A program made the position numbers and the translations under genes. A stretch of 64,000 nucleotides of DNA from G963676655 sp963676655 (GTDB lineage: Bacteria; Verrucomicrobiota; Lentisphaeria; Victivallales; Victivallaceae), in contig CAXXKX010000003.1 of the NCBI GenBank assembly GCA_963676655.2, forward strand, positions 744,001 to 808,000. Reading direction: 5' to 3'. Position 1 is the stretch's first letter, and each line of letters begins with the position of its first letter. Of the stretch, positions 17,452 through 27,207 are shown piece by piece. Under the pieces are notes generated by a model. The model worked only from the letters and a program-made list of their open reading frames with translations. It was not told the DNA's origin and ran no database searches.

Positions 17452-18621
17452 ATGGACTACGAAAAAAGAATTGCAGAGCTGGAAGCGGAACTGGCGAAAA
17501 AGAAAAAATATCTTCGCCGCTATCGCGTTATGCTTGAAAGTTCACCACTGGGAATCGAAGTCTTTGAACCTGATGGGGAGTTACAACTGGCCAACCGCTC
17601 CGCCCGGCTGATGCTGGGTTATGCCCCGGACGGGCCATTGAGCAATATTAATCTGTTTGAAGACATTCCACTTCCCGAAGAAGAACGGGTACGTCTGATT
17701 AATGGCTTTCCGATTCAGTATGAAACCGTTTACGACTTCGGAGTAATTCGCAAAGTTGATCTGAACCGAACTTCTTTTTTCGGAAAAAAGGTCCTTGATA
17801 TCGGCCTTTATCCGATCCGGGATAATCATGAACTGACAGGGTTTATGGGGTTGATCAGGGACATAACTTCTGACCGGAAAAATGAACGGGAACTAGTTGC
17901 CGCACGCCAGCACGCGGAAAAAAGTGACAAGCTTAAATCAAGCTTTCTTGCCAATATGTCACACGAGATTAGAACTCCGTTAAACTCAATCATCGGTTTT
18001 TCCAACCTGCTTGGAGAAGAAGACCTTGACCCGGAAAAACGTAAAGAATATGTCAATCTGGTCAATAAGAGTTCACAGCAGTTACTGGAACTGATAAGCG
18101 ATATAATCGACATATCCAAAATTGAAAGTGAGAAACTTGAACTGGACATTGAAGATATCGATGCGCGCGAGGCATTGAATTCAATCTTTAATACATTCGT
18201 GATTCAATACGCCGAATCGTCAGTCGGATTCCGCATGAAACTGCCTGAACGTACTGATAATTTACTCTTTAAAGCCGACATGGTCAGATTCAATCAGGTC
18301 TTCAACAACCTGATCAGCAACGCCTTCAAATTTACCAGCGAAGGCTATATTGAAATCGGTTGTGAAGAACCCACAAAAGCCGACTCGTTTCTGACTTTCT
18401 ACGTCAAGGATTCCGGGATCGGCATTCCCGAGGAGAAACAAGAGATAATCTTTGAACGCTTCCGGCAGCAGGACAAAAAAACCGCGAAAAAATTCGGCGG
18501 CACCGGTCTCGGACTTTCAATCTGCCGCAAGCTGATGGAATTGATGGGCGGAGATATTCATTGCAAATCTGAGCCGGGCAAAGGCTCGTATTTTTATTTC
18601 ACTCTTCCACGCAACCTATAA
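17452..18621 (+). CDS. soluble PAS-domain sensor histidine kinase
   Basis: The start at 17452 has GGAGG upstream. Order of parts: a short N-terminal coiled coil (about 3-25), a PAS domain (about 28-140), a HisKA domain with SFLANMSHEIRTPLNSIIGF (His in SHE), then an HATPase domain with the N box (NNLISNAFKF), G1 (DSGIGIPEE), F box (FERFRQ) and G2 (GGTGLGLSICRKL). There is no membrane segment and no receiver domain. No response regulator gene lies nearby, so it is an orphan kinase. It lies between a sulfatase and an esterase gene in the same direction, which suggests but does not prove a link to their substrates. Confidence 0.92.
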   Translation: MDYEKRIAELEAELAKKKKYLRRYRVMLESSPLGIEVFEPDGELQLANRSARLMLGYAPDGPLSNINLFEDIPLPEEERVRLINGFPIQYETVYDFGVIRKVDLNRTSFFGKKVLDIGLYPIRDNHELTGFMGLIRDITSDRKNERELVAARQHAEKSDKLKSSFLANMSHEIRTPLNSIIGFSNLLGEEDLDPEKRKEYVNLVNKSSQQLLELISDIIDISKIESEKLELDIEDIDAREALNSIFNTFVIQYAESSVGFRMKLPERTDNLLFKADMVRFNQVFNNLISNAFKFTSEGYIEIGCEEPTKADSFLTFYVKDSGIGIPEEKQEIIFERFRQQDKKTAKKFGGTGLGLSICRKLMELMGGDIHCKSEPGKGSYFYFTLPRNL

Positions 18622-18635
18622 TCAGGAGCGGAAAA

Positions 18636-19589
18636 ATGCGCAAAAAAACGCTTGTATTTGCTATGTTGCTCTGCGGATTCCTTTCCTCCGCGGAACAGAA
18701 ACTTATCCAGAAAAACTTGCAGGTTGACGGTGTTAAACGTACTTTTTATATTTATCGTCCTGAAAAAGCCAAGACCGACCATAAACTCCCCCTCGTCCTG
18801 ATTCTGCACGGCGGCGGCGGCAATCCGCTGCAGGTGGCAAAGCATACTCAATTTCAGGCTTTAGCAGAAAAACATGGTTTTGTCGTTATCTTTCCAGAGG
18901 GTTTGAATAAGCATTGGAACGACGGACGTAAGATCAAAGCCCACGAAAAACAGGACCGGACAATCAGCGACATCAAGTTTATCAGGCAACTCGTCAAGGA
19001 AGCAGTCACAAACTTTAATATAGCCCCCCGAAACATCTTTGCCGCCGGAATTTCGAACGGCGGCTTTATGTGTCAACGCCTGGCGGTTGAAGCATCCGAT
19101 ATCTTTGCCGCAGTCGTCAGCGTGGCGGCGTCCTTGCAGGAGTGCTGGAAAGATACTAAACCGGCCGGAAAAATCTCCATAATGCTGATCAACGGCACTG
19201 CCGACCCGCTGGTTCCATATAACGGCGGCACTGTTTCCATTAAATTCCCGTTATTGGGAGTAACCCTGAAACGCGGCAAAATAATCTCAACGGACCAGAC
19301 AATTGAGTACTGGTTGAAAAATAATGATCTTAAAGTTAAGCCTGTCATAACCAACCTGAAGGATATCGATCCTAAAGACGGATGTCATGCTATCAGATAT
19401 GACTGGCAAACCCAAGCATTGCGTCCCAAAGTAGTTTTGATCAAGGTTATTAACGGCGGTCATACCTGGCCCGGCAAGAAAAGAAACCTCTCAAAACGCC
19501 GCGTCAGCAAAATATGTCAGGACTTTGAGGCCTCCGAAACTATCTGGCTGTTTTTCAATTCCCTGATAAAAAAACAAAGTGACGGATAA
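18636..19589 (+). CDS. secreted PHB-depolymerase/feruloyl-esterase-like esterase
   Basis: An alpha/beta-hydrolase of the LpqC/CE1-like type. Residues 1-19 form a signal peptide. The oxyanion region is LILHGGGGNP, the nucleophile is Ser140 in GISNGG, the acid is Asp in NGTADPLVPY, and the base is His in INGGHTWPG; these motifs match esterases acting on poly-hydroxybutyrate oligomers, feruloyl or acetyl groups of polysaccharides. AGGAGCGG precedes the start. It is the last gene of the ileS-sulfatase-kinase run. Deacylation of plant or algal polysaccharide is the likeliest role in this setting. Confidence 0.85.
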   Translation: MRKKTLVFAMLLCGFLSSAEQKLIQKNLQVDGVKRTFYIYRPEKAKTDHKLPLVLILHGGGGNPLQVAKHTQFQALAEKHGFVVIFPEGLNKHWNDGRKIKAHEKQDRTISDIKFIRQLVKEAVTNFNIAPRNIFAAGISNGGFMCQRLAVEASDIFAAVVSVAASLQECWKDTKPAGKISIMLINGTADPLVPYNGGTVSIKFPLLGVTLKRGKIISTDQTIEYWLKNNDLKVKPVITNLKDIDPKDGCHAIRYDWQTQALRPKVVLIKVINGGHTWPGKKRNLSKRRVSKICQDFEASETIWLFFNSLIKKQSDG

Positions 19590-19772
19590 GTGACGGGTTC
19601 ATCTCCTTACATTTTTTCATTACAACATTGACGATAAACCATCGCTATAACTAAATCATATCCATACAGTAAAATTTAATATAGTAGCATTTTTACGGGG
19701 TCGTTTTTAAACTACCTGGTATTTTAAAAATTTTATACAAAAAACAAGGCGACGGATGAGTGACGGATTATA
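19568..19772. repeat. pair of imperfect direct repeats between esterase and AraC genes
   Basis: A segment of about 33 bases, AAAACAA then GACGGAT-AGTGACGG, occurs at about 19568-19602 and again at about 19738-19772 with few differences. The first copy spans the esterase stop codon, the second the end of the convergent AraC gene. The gap between them is AT-rich with no gene. Confidence 0.45.
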
Positions 19773-20652
19773 TTTTCAGATTTTTCTTGCGCCTGAATTC
19801 GCCAGGAGTTGTTTTGTAAAGCTTCTTGAATGTTGAAACCATTGAAGGAGTACTCTGATAACCGCAGCGCAAGGTTATTTCGTCAAGCGTCAGATCAGTA
19901 TTGAGCAATAATTTTGCCGCATACTCCATTTTAAAACGCCTCAAACGGTCGTTGAACGTCTCTTTGGCACGCTCACTGAACAGTTTTGAGATATAACAGG
20001 GATTGACGTTTACCGCTTCCGCAACCGTATCGCGAGAAATTCTTTGATGAAAATTCGCCTGTAAAAAAAGATTAATGCGTTCCCAGGTGGCATCCGCTTT
20101 AGTCATTCTCCGGCCGTTATCATTCTTCAAGTGCTCGAGAGTTAAACGGATCAATGCGTCGATCAACAGCTTATTTATCTCAATCGGAGTATTCTCAGGT
20201 AGACTGCTCAGGCTGTCCAGAATATCTTTCTCCGGTTCGTTTAATGGGGTCGCAGTATGATAAAACACATCCGCCGGACGTTGGTTATTCCAATTTGAAT
20301 GCCCGGTGAAGTTGATGTAAGTTATCCTGATGTAACCTCCAATGTAAACCAGCGATGAGAGTTCGTGCGGATAGTCCCAAACCGGACATTTCCAGGTATG
20401 CGGCGGACAAAAGTGAATATCTCCGGGGCACATGACAATATCCTGCAAGGTATCCGGCCCGGGAAATTTCATATGCTTTCTCCCGCTGAGGACAAGGTCA
20501 AAACGCGGATGTATATCCGGTGGTTCCAATATATCAGATTTTTCACGGCTGCGGGAGGATGAATATACCCCGGAAACAGTTATTTGCTCAATGAAATAAT
20601 TTAATAAATAGATAAATGACTCTTTATTGTAATGGTCAACGATAAAACTCAT
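19768..20652 (-). CDS. AraC-family regulator, cassette 2 (left)
   Basis: 294 residues. The C-terminus holds the two helix-turn-helix motifs (ISRDTVAEAVNVNPCYISKLFSERA and LTLDEITLRCGYQSTPSMVSTFKKL) of AraC proteins. The N-terminus has cupin-like features (FCPPHTWKCPVWDYPHELSSL) that could bind an effector. It is divergent from the pseudopilin gene at 20872 and probably controls it and the following hydrolase genes. Confidence 0.88.
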   Translation of the reverse strand: MSFIVDHYNKESFIYLLNYFIEQITVSGVYSSSRSREKSDILEPPDIHPRFDLVLSGRKHMKFPGPDTLQDIVMCPGDIHFCPPHTWKCPVWDYPHELSSLVYIGGYIRITYINFTGHSNWNNQRPADVFYHTATPLNEPEKDILDSLSSLPENTPIEINKLLIDALIRLTLEHLKNDNGRRMTKADATWERINLFLQANFHQRISRDTVAEAVNVNPCYISKLFSERAKETFNDRLRRFKMEYAAKLLLNTDLTLDEITLRCGYQSTPSMVSTFKKLYKTTPGEFRRKKNLKI

Positions 20653-20802
20653 AATGGATTTCTTTATCCTATATATATCAAATTGTTACAATTTACAGAA
20701 CTCATATAACTATATTATTGAATATAATTATTATTTCCAGGTTTACAAATAAAGTTTTTAACAAAAGTTAACAAATGAATAATTAATGAAATATCTCAAA
20801 TA

Positions 20803-20831
20803 TTGACAGGAGCAATTTTATCATTTAAACT
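20803..20831 (+). promoter_or_regulatory. sigma70-type promoter of cassette 2
   Basis: TTGACA (20803-20808), 17 bases, TAAACT (20826-20831), about 34 bases before the likely transcription start region and 41 bases before the pseudopilin ATG. Upstream are GTTTACAAAT (20741) and GTTAACAAAT (20768), possible regulator half-sites. Confidence 0.5.
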
Positions 20832-20871
20832 TAAAATAGAGTCAGTTGGTAAACAAAACAGGAAACTTACA

Positions 20872-21654
20872 ATGAAAAAATTTACTCTCATTGAATTGCT
20901 GGTTGTGATCGCGATCATCGCAATTCTCGCGTCAATGCTTCTGCCAGCTCTTAACAAGGCCCGGGATAAAGCGAAAAAAACTCAATGTCTCAGCAACTTG
21001 AAACAAATGGGGTTGTCCATCAATAATTATCTTGACGACAGTAATGATTTTTACATGACCAATAATTATTCAAGCGGTTCCTGGGATTACAAGTTGGGGC
21101 CATATGACGGGCGCGGCACAGTTCCGCATCCAAATTCAAAAGTCTTCGCTACCGAAAAAGACGCAGGAAAAGAGCGCAAGTATGTCAGCTTCTATCAATG
21201 TCCGTCCGATACGGCAAAACCTGTCGACTCACGCTATATCCGCCGTTCATACGCAATCAATCATTACCGGGTTGACGTCAACCCGACCTATTATCCGGGA
21301 ATAAGCTCTCTTGCCGGTGACAGTACCGGACGCTCCTTTTTAAGCCGGAAGCTCAGTCAAATCCGCCAAGCCTCCAGAACAATGGTCATCTCAGAGTTTC
21401 ATGACGGCAACAATGCGTTGAACGAAGCCGGTGAAAACGGCAGCCGGGCAATGATCAATTATATGAATGATTACAATTCAAGTGACGCAACAACCCATTC
21501 CCGCAGTTTTCCCCATTCATTCAACCGTCTTTCAGCATTAATGGTCGACGGGCACGCATCAGAATACACCTGGTTTGAGTTCATCCGCAAAAAAGCCGGA
21601 TGGATCCCGACCGGATCGAACGCCACTGAAACAATGTTTGACGCGGGTAAATAA
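20872..21654 (+). CDS. pseudopilin-like protein (cassette 2)
   Basis: The start at 20872 has AGGAAA upstream and lies behind the promoter; a TTG reading from 20803 would begin in the promoter itself. The N-terminus is MKKFTLIELLVVIAIIAI with +1 Phe, +5 Glu and Lys before the cleavage site. Then come KARDKAKKTQCLSNLKQ and an extracytoplasmic domain of about 210 residues with HSFNRLSALMVDGHA near its end (H-x-DG motif). The stop overlaps the start of the GH42-like gene (TAATG), so the two are translationally coupled. Confidence 0.87.
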   Translation: MKKFTLIELLVVIAIIAILASMLLPALNKARDKAKKTQCLSNLKQMGLSINNYLDDSNDFYMTNNYSSGSWDYKLGPYDGRGTVPHPNSKVFATEKDAGKERKYVSFYQCPSDTAKPVDSRYIRRSYAINHYRVDVNPTYYPGISSLAGDSTGRSFLSRKLSQIRQASRTMVISEFHDGNNALNEAGENGSRAMINYMNDYNSSDATTHSRSFPHSFNRLSALMVDGHASEYTWFEFIRKKAGWIPTGSNATETMFDAGK

Positions 21655-24600
21655 TGGTTAAATCTGCTTTTCTTGTGATACTTCCTATAGTCGCCGTCTC
21701 ATTGTCAGCGTCGGGAAAGCTTGAACTGCTGCAAAACGGGTCTATGGAAAACAAACCTCTTGGCTGGAAGCAAAGTAAAATGCCGTCATGGGCCGGGGCC
21801 GGAGTTGATAATAAGGTTGCAAAAAAAGGAACAAGATCGCTCTACCTCTCCGGCAGTAAGGACACATCCACCCCCTGGTTCTGGCAAGACCTGAAGCTTG
21901 AGTTGACAGGAGGGAAAGAGTATGTCGTATCCTGCTGGATGAAAAGTGAAGATATCAGCCGCCGGGCAACGCTTTATCTGACCGCGAAAGACGCAAAAGG
22001 AAAAAATCTGCTTCATCAACGCATCGCGGAAGTTTCAAAAAGTACGGACTGGAAATTCTTTTCCCGTAAAATAACTGTTCCATCTGGAGCCAACTTCTCA
22101 AACCTGCGTTTTGCCATGTCGGGAAAAGGCAAAGTCTGGCTGGACGCGCTGAGCATCAAGGGAGATCCCGGCGTAAAATATACTTCAATTTCTTACGACA
22201 AATTTTATCCACTGAGAAAAAGTAATAATCCGGACTGGAATAAGATAGCGGCATCAAAAAGAAAATATGCCTATCGTGTCGGCCATGCCGAAGCGGTAAT
22301 CCTCGATGCGGAAGACAGCGCAGATGAAAAAGATTTGAGTTTTACTTTCAAAGCCGCCTACGACGACCATTTCCTTTATCTGCGGATTGCTGTAAACGAT
22401 GATGTCATTGTCACCAAAACCCCGTATTGGGAAGGCGACAGTATTCAAGTGGCTATCGATCCGCTCAACCAGAAACATGAGTCTGGAACCGGCAAAGGCT
22501 ATTTTGCTTTCGGCTTTATTCCAGCAAACAATAAAGTCAAAATACAGCTAGACCGAAGCTTCGACAAGTCCAGTTTGACCGTAACGGACATTAACGCTTA
22601 TTTGACAAAAAATACTGGCGGCTACATTATGGATATCCGGTTTCCGCTTGATAAATTAAATCTGCATCTGGCTCCGAATAGCCGGTTCGGGCTGTCAATC
22701 GCGGTTAACGACTGCGACGGGAAAAAGCGAAAATGGGCCCAGTGGGGCGGAGGAATTGTCTTGCGTAAACGGCTCGCCGAATTCGGAACCGTCGGCGTCG
22801 TTGGAAATAATGGACTGTTTACAGAACTAAGTCGTCCAAAACTGATTGACAACCAGGCCATTTTTGAGGTATCCGCCCTGAACTTCAACCAAATTCAACG
22901 CCAGGAAACCTTTAAACTGGCTGTTGGCAATTCTCCCGTATCGACCAACAAGATTATTTTGAAAGAGGGTAAAACAACTTTCATGGTGCCGGTACCGTTG
23001 AGTACTCTGGCTCCGGGTATTAATAAAGCCATCCTTTCCTGCACTGACATGCAAGACGCCGTTACGTTCAAAAAGCCGGTGTCGCAAAATGAATATGCCA
23101 AACAACTCGCCGTTTTGAAGAATCAGACCGCTGAATTGCGCAAACTATACCAAGCCGGCGTCGACTCCCGGCTTGATATGGCAGCGGTCAAAGTCAGCCT
23201 GACGGTAGCTGAGTTGTTTATTCCATACATTAAAAGCGACATCGCTGTCGGCAAACCGGAAAATGAGATCTCCGTTGAGATTAAACAACTGGGAGAAGTC
23301 CTGGCCAATGCTATTAAATCCGCCGGAATCATTCTTGACAACAAAACAGAACATCCGTTTATTCCCTATCTCAAAGTTGACCGAGCCGAATTAACCGGCA
23401 GCAACTGGTATGTGAACGGTCGCGAGGTGTTTCTGTTCGGCTTCAACCAGATGGATATAGATTATCTGAAATACCTGCCTGACCTGGGTTGTAATATGAC
23501 CGACATTCACGGCGGCAGCGCCCGATGGGGCTTTAAGGACGGGGAAAAAGTTCTTAATGAAGGATTATTCAAAAGGATCATTGCCCAACTGAATTCAGCG
23601 AAGAAATACCGTTTAAAAGTCGCTATGGGGTTCGGGCATCGACTGCCGGGTTGGCTGGTTAAAAAGTTTCCAAGCACGGTAGCGGTCAAAGGGCATTTTA
23701 TGAACTATGACATCAACAACCCGGTCGCCAGGGCAATCAACCTTGAGTATTTTGAGGAAATCGCCAGAAGAACCAGGGACTTTCCGGAAATCATGTCATA
23801 CGACCTTTGGAATGAAGTCGGATTCAAGGCCGTTTCAAAACTCGGCTTACAAACGTTTCGCGATGACATGCATAAAAAATACCGGAACATTACCGATCTC
23901 AATCAACATTGGAAAACCTCATATTCCTCATTCGATCAGGTTAATCCGGAAAAAACACCGGACCGCAGCCCTGCCGCTTATCTTGACTGGTGCAGATGGA
24001 ACAATGCCCGGGTCACCGGGTACATACAAGAACTTAACAAAGCCGTCCTGCGCGGCAACCCGAAGGCCCCAAATTGTGTAAAAGTCTGTAACGACATGAC
24101 CTTTGAAGGCTCTGTCGGCCTGGACGGAAGGACGCGAAAAGTCAGCCGTCATGACGAAGGGGTCGACCGTCAGGCATTGGCCGATCTTCTTCCACTGCAA
24201 GGCTGCGATACACGCCTGACCCGTTTCAACCCGGACAAACGTTTTTCTTTTGCCTGGCTCGTTCCCGGCATGTGCTACGACCTACAGCTGAGTATGGCCC
24301 CGGACAAACCGATTTTCGAAGGCGAATGGCACGGATTGCAAACCGTATATTCAACCGATGTTGATGCTCCGGCGGAATTTCTTGACGCGGCTTTATTTTA
24401 TTCATACCTGCGCGGCGTCAGCGCCAATATTATGTGGTGGTGGTCCCGTCGCGGCTTGAAAACCAAAGGCGACTGGTATTACGGTTCGATGCTGACCCTG
24501 CCGCGAATGCTTGACGCTTATGGGAAAAACTGTATCAAGGCCCAGCGTCTGGCCCCGGTTATTACCGCTTTCAAACGAAACAAGCCGGAAGTTTGCATCT

Positions 24601-25106
24601 ATTATTCTGAAACCGCGGCAATATCTCAGATCAAATATATTGACGCATTGCAGAAAACTTATGAGAGCCTGAACTGGCAGGGAGTTCGACTGGGATTTGT
24701 GACAACTAAAATGCTGCCTCAAACCAATTGTAAACTGCTGGTTGTTCCCGGTGCCGAATATTTACCGGAGACGGAAAAAAATCTGCTGAAGAACAAGCAA
24801 AACACTTATTTCACGTCCAAACCTGAAAATTGGGATATGCTATTTAAAAAATTCCGCATCGAACGTCAATACAAGTGTCTGGCGACAGGGAATAAAGACT
24901 CTTTCCCGGTCGAGTTCAGATATACCATAACCGGAAAAAGCGCGTTGTTTTATTTGATCAACCTTGGCAATGAAACCGTAAAAGTAAAAATTAGCAGCAA
25001 GCATAACAATTTGCGTTTTGCCGATTTGCTATCCGGGCAGAACCTGACCGGGACATTGACCCTGCCGAAATACAAACTTTATATTTTAAAGAAAATAACC
25101 AAATGA
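21654..25106 (+). CDS. large secreted GH42-like beta-galactosidase-type enzyme with carbohydrate-binding modules
   Basis: 1150 residues. Order: signal peptide (1-20); a jelly-roll module beginning LLQNGSMENKPLGW (about 22-170, CBM4/9 type); a CBM9-like module (about 190-390, with YWEGDSIQVAIDPL); a linker; then a clan-A barrel from about 575. Glu721 in LWNEVGF is the likely acid/base, and Glu889/891 in IFEGEWHG the nucleophile region. FRDDMHKKYRNITDLNQHW and LNQHWKTSYSSF match GH42 proteins. A Rossmann-like region and short C-terminal beta domain follow. It is coupled to the pseudopilin gene upstream and overlaps the BNR gene downstream by ATGA. The galactoside specificity is inferred. Confidence 0.82.
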   Translation: MVKSAFLVILPIVAVSLSASGKLELLQNGSMENKPLGWKQSKMPSWAGAGVDNKVAKKGTRSLYLSGSKDTSTPWFWQDLKLELTGGKEYVVSCWMKSEDISRRATLYLTAKDAKGKNLLHQRIAEVSKSTDWKFFSRKITVPSGANFSNLRFAMSGKGKVWLDALSIKGDPGVKYTSISYDKFYPLRKSNNPDWNKIAASKRKYAYRVGHAEAVILDAEDSADEKDLSFTFKAAYDDHFLYLRIAVNDDVIVTKTPYWEGDSIQVAIDPLNQKHESGTGKGYFAFGFIPANNKVKIQLDRSFDKSSLTVTDINAYLTKNTGGYIMDIRFPLDKLNLHLAPNSRFGLSIAVNDCDGKKRKWAQWGGGIVLRKRLAEFGTVGVVGNNGLFTELSRPKLIDNQAIFEVSALNFNQIQRQETFKLAVGNSPVSTNKIILKEGKTTFMVPVPLSTLAPGINKAILSCTDMQDAVTFKKPVSQNEYAKQLAVLKNQTAELRKLYQAGVDSRLDMAAVKVSLTVAELFIPYIKSDIAVGKPENEISVEIKQLGEVLANAIKSAGIILDNKTEHPFIPYLKVDRAELTGSNWYVNGREVFLFGFNQMDIDYLKYLPDLGCNMTDIHGGSARWGFKDGEKVLNEGLFKRIIAQLNSAKKYRLKVAMGFGHRLPGWLVKKFPSTVAVKGHFMNYDINNPVARAINLEYFEEIARRTRDFPEIMSYDLWNEVGFKAVSKLGLQTFRDDMHKKYRNITDLNQHWKTSYSSFDQVNPEKTPDRSPAAYLDWCRWNNARVTGYIQELNKAVLRGNPKAPNCVKVCNDMTFEGSVGLDGRTRKVSRHDEGVDRQALADLLPLQGCDTRLTRFNPDKRFSFAWLVPGMCYDLQLSMAPDKPIFEGEWHGLQTVYSTDVDAPAEFLDAALFYSYLRGVSANIMWWWSRRGLKTKGDWYYGSMLTLPRMLDAYGKNCIKAQRLAPVITAFKRNKPEVCIYYSETAAISQIKYIDALQKTYESLNWQGVRLGFVTTKMLPQTNCKLLVVPGAEYLPETEKNLLKNKQNTYFTSKPENWDMLFKKFRIERQYKCLATGNKDSFPVEFRYTITGKSALFYLINLGNETVKVKISSKHNNLRFADLLSGQNLTGTLTLPKYKLYILKKITK

Positions 25107-26200
25107 CAATTACGACAAACACCGAAAAAATTACTTCAGACATCAAAATCGAGTGTGAAGACTCATTCATCTACATCCCGGACGGGGAATGGAATTACTC
25201 CCATCACGCGGCCATCACATTCTTCAAAGATAAATTCTACGCCATGTGGTCGAATGGACACACCGACGAAGATTCTCCCGGACAAAGAGTTATTTACGCC
25301 GTCTCCGCCAACGGCCTCGACTGGTCAAGTCCACGGCTCCTGTGTGCCTCTACCCGGGGCGATTACAGCGAAACGGTCCTGACTGCGGCCGGATTCCATG
25401 TAGACACCGACAATCTGGTCGCTTACATCGGCAGTTATGAATATGTCGAGGGTCGCAGAACCGTTGACGATATCAACCACATCAATACCCGCCTGCTGGC
25501 AATTACCAGCGGTGACGGTCAAACCTGGAGAGCGCCGGTTGATACCGGCCTGAAAATAATCCCGAATTTCGGCCCGGTAAAAACCAGATCCGGGCGCCTG
25601 ATTATTTCCGGCAACATCTCTTTTCCATTCAGCGACTCACCCGGCGGCCTGACCAACTGGCGTAACTCATATTTACCGGGCTGCGACAGCGTCGGGTATG
25701 ACGACTCGGAAAGTTTTCATCGCGCGGCGGCCAATAACAACTGGGAAGTGGATTTGTGCGAAGGCTCATTTTTCCAAACCGATGACGGCGCTCTGCACAT
25801 GCTGCTTCGTTCAAATACCAATTATCTCTGGCAGTCGGACAGCTATGACGACGGTCAAACCTGGTCCGAACCGCGGCAAACCCGGTTCACCGACTCAAAA
25901 TCAAAGTTTCATTGCGGCCGCCTGCCGGACGGACGTTTTTTCTGTATCGGCAATCCGGATTTCGCCTCGGCAATTCCGCGCTCACCACTGGTCATCTCGC
26001 TTTCCGACGACGGTATCGACTTCAATCAACGGGTCGTTCTGGCCTGCCAAAACTATAAGTTGAAATACGAAGGCATGCACAAAGGCGGTGACTTCGGCTA
26101 TCCACATTCCATAATTCATAATAACGCCTTATGGATTATTGTATCTCGTTACAAGGAAGCGATCCAGGCGTTGAAAGTCCCGCTTAGTAAACTAGCCTAA
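25103..26200 (+). CDS. BNR/sialidase-fold protein, apparently without signal peptide
   Basis: 365 residues, starting with an ATGA overlap after the GH42-like gene. Asp-box-like repeats are SANGLDWSSPRLL, SGDGQTWRAPV and SYDDGQTWSEPR, consistent with a six-bladed propeller. The segment WSNGHTDEDSPGQRVIYAVS closely matches the C-terminal domain of the pseudopilin fusion at 33833 (WSNQPYGEDCPGQRVLYATS), showing common origin. No export signal is visible, so it may act in the cytoplasm on imported oligosaccharides or be exported by another route. Exact activity is unknown; proteins of this kind are often annotated as exo-alpha-sialidase without proof. Confidence 0.78.
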   Translation: MTITTNTEKITSDIKIECEDSFIYIPDGEWNYSHHAAITFFKDKFYAMWSNGHTDEDSPGQRVIYAVSANGLDWSSPRLLCASTRGDYSETVLTAAGFHVDTDNLVAYIGSYEYVEGRRTVDDINHINTRLLAITSGDGQTWRAPVDTGLKIIPNFGPVKTRSGRLIISGNISFPFSDSPGGLTNWRNSYLPGCDSVGYDDSESFHRAAANNNWEVDLCEGSFFQTDDGALHMLLRSNTNYLWQSDSYDDGQTWSEPRQTRFTDSKSKFHCGRLPDGRFFCIGNPDFASAIPRSPLVISLSDDGIDFNQRVVLACQNYKLKYEGMHKGGDFGYPHSIIHNNALWIIVSRYKEAIQALKVPLSKLA

Positions 26201-26233
26201 TAATCCACAAAAAAAATGACGGATTGCCTTTTT

Positions 26234-27115
26234 CTACTGGGATTTGTTCTTTTGACGGTAAAGTGACGGAGTCGTTCCGGTAAATTTTTTAAAGACGGTT
26301 GAGAACCGCTGACTTGAATTGAATCCACATTCAAACGCGATCTCCGTAACCGGCCGGTCAGTCGACTGCAGCAATTCCTTTGCCCGGTCCAGCCGCAGCA
26401 ATGTGACATAGATAATCGGGGCAACCCCGGTATTTTCCCGAATTATGGTCGTTAAACGACTTTTGCCGTATCCGGTCAGTTTTTCCAGGTCCGCCAGGGT
26501 CCATTTATGTTGCAAATCGGCATTGATCCGTTTTTCCAGACGGGAGAGATCGAAAAAATTCTTGCGCTCGAGCGGCGAGTCTTTCAGACTCCGGACAACG
26601 TGAAACAACAGTTCATCCAGCAGATTATTCACCCGCCACTGCCGGGTCTTCGGATAAGCCTGTATCTCAGTGAAAAGCTCAAAGAACAGTGTCTTCAGAT
26701 AATCATCCGCCGCAAAATACGGCTTGCGGGTACGACACAAGATCTTACTGATCGCAGTACGTTCCTTTTTGGGCATTGCCGACCATTTTCCAAGTTTTAA
26801 TTTTCCACGAGGCTTGAAAGATTCCGGTATTAGAATCAGCCACATCAGCACGCCGGGATCAATGATTCCATTGGCGCCGCCATGCCGCTGCCACGGCAGT
26901 GTTAAAGTGCAGTCGTTCGGATACAGCAAATAGCGGTTGTTCTCCACCTGCCAGTCAAAACGGCCCTTGAGCAGAAGGCAAATCTCAATACCGTCATTGT
27001 AATGCGCGGAAAGAGACCGGGACGCGTCATTCGACTTCGTCATCCCGATCATTTGCAGATGGGGGAACTTATTAAGCTCCGGACTGGAACCATAATTGTA
27101 TGCTGCAGGCTTCAT
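26234..27115 (-). CDS. AraC-family regulator, cassette 2 (right)
   Basis: 293 residues with an N-terminal cupin (HYNDGIEICLLLKGRFDWQVENNRYLLYPNDCTL region) and a C-terminal double helix-turn-helix (WTLADLEKLTGYGKSRLTTIIRENTG and VTEIAFECGFNSSQRFSTVFKKFTGTTPSLY). It is convergent with the BNR gene (33 bases between) and divergent from the URO-D-like gene at 27208, so it may control that gene. Confidence 0.88.
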   Translation of the reverse strand: MKPAAYNYGSSPELNKFPHLQMIGMTKSNDASRSLSAHYNDGIEICLLLKGRFDWQVENNRYLLYPNDCTLTLPWQRHGGANGIIDPGVLMWLILIPESFKPRGKLKLGKWSAMPKKERTAISKILCRTRKPYFAADDYLKTLFFELFTEIQAYPKTRQWRVNNLLDELLFHVVRSLKDSPLERKNFFDLSRLEKRINADLQHKWTLADLEKLTGYGKSRLTTIIRENTGVAPIIYVTLLRLDRAKELLQSTDRPVTEIAFECGFNSSQRFSTVFKKFTGTTPSLYRQKNKSQ

Positions 27116-27207
27116 GTTCTTTATTTTCCACTACATAATATATAACGTAAAATACATTAAATCAAGTATATTAAAATTCAAACTTTTACACCAGCATGGA
27201 GCGAGCA

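Noticed and set aside
20803..20871. Longer N-terminus for the cassette 2 pseudopilin
   Set aside because: It would begin with TTG inside the -35 box of the promoter and would bury the prepilin signal 23 residues in.
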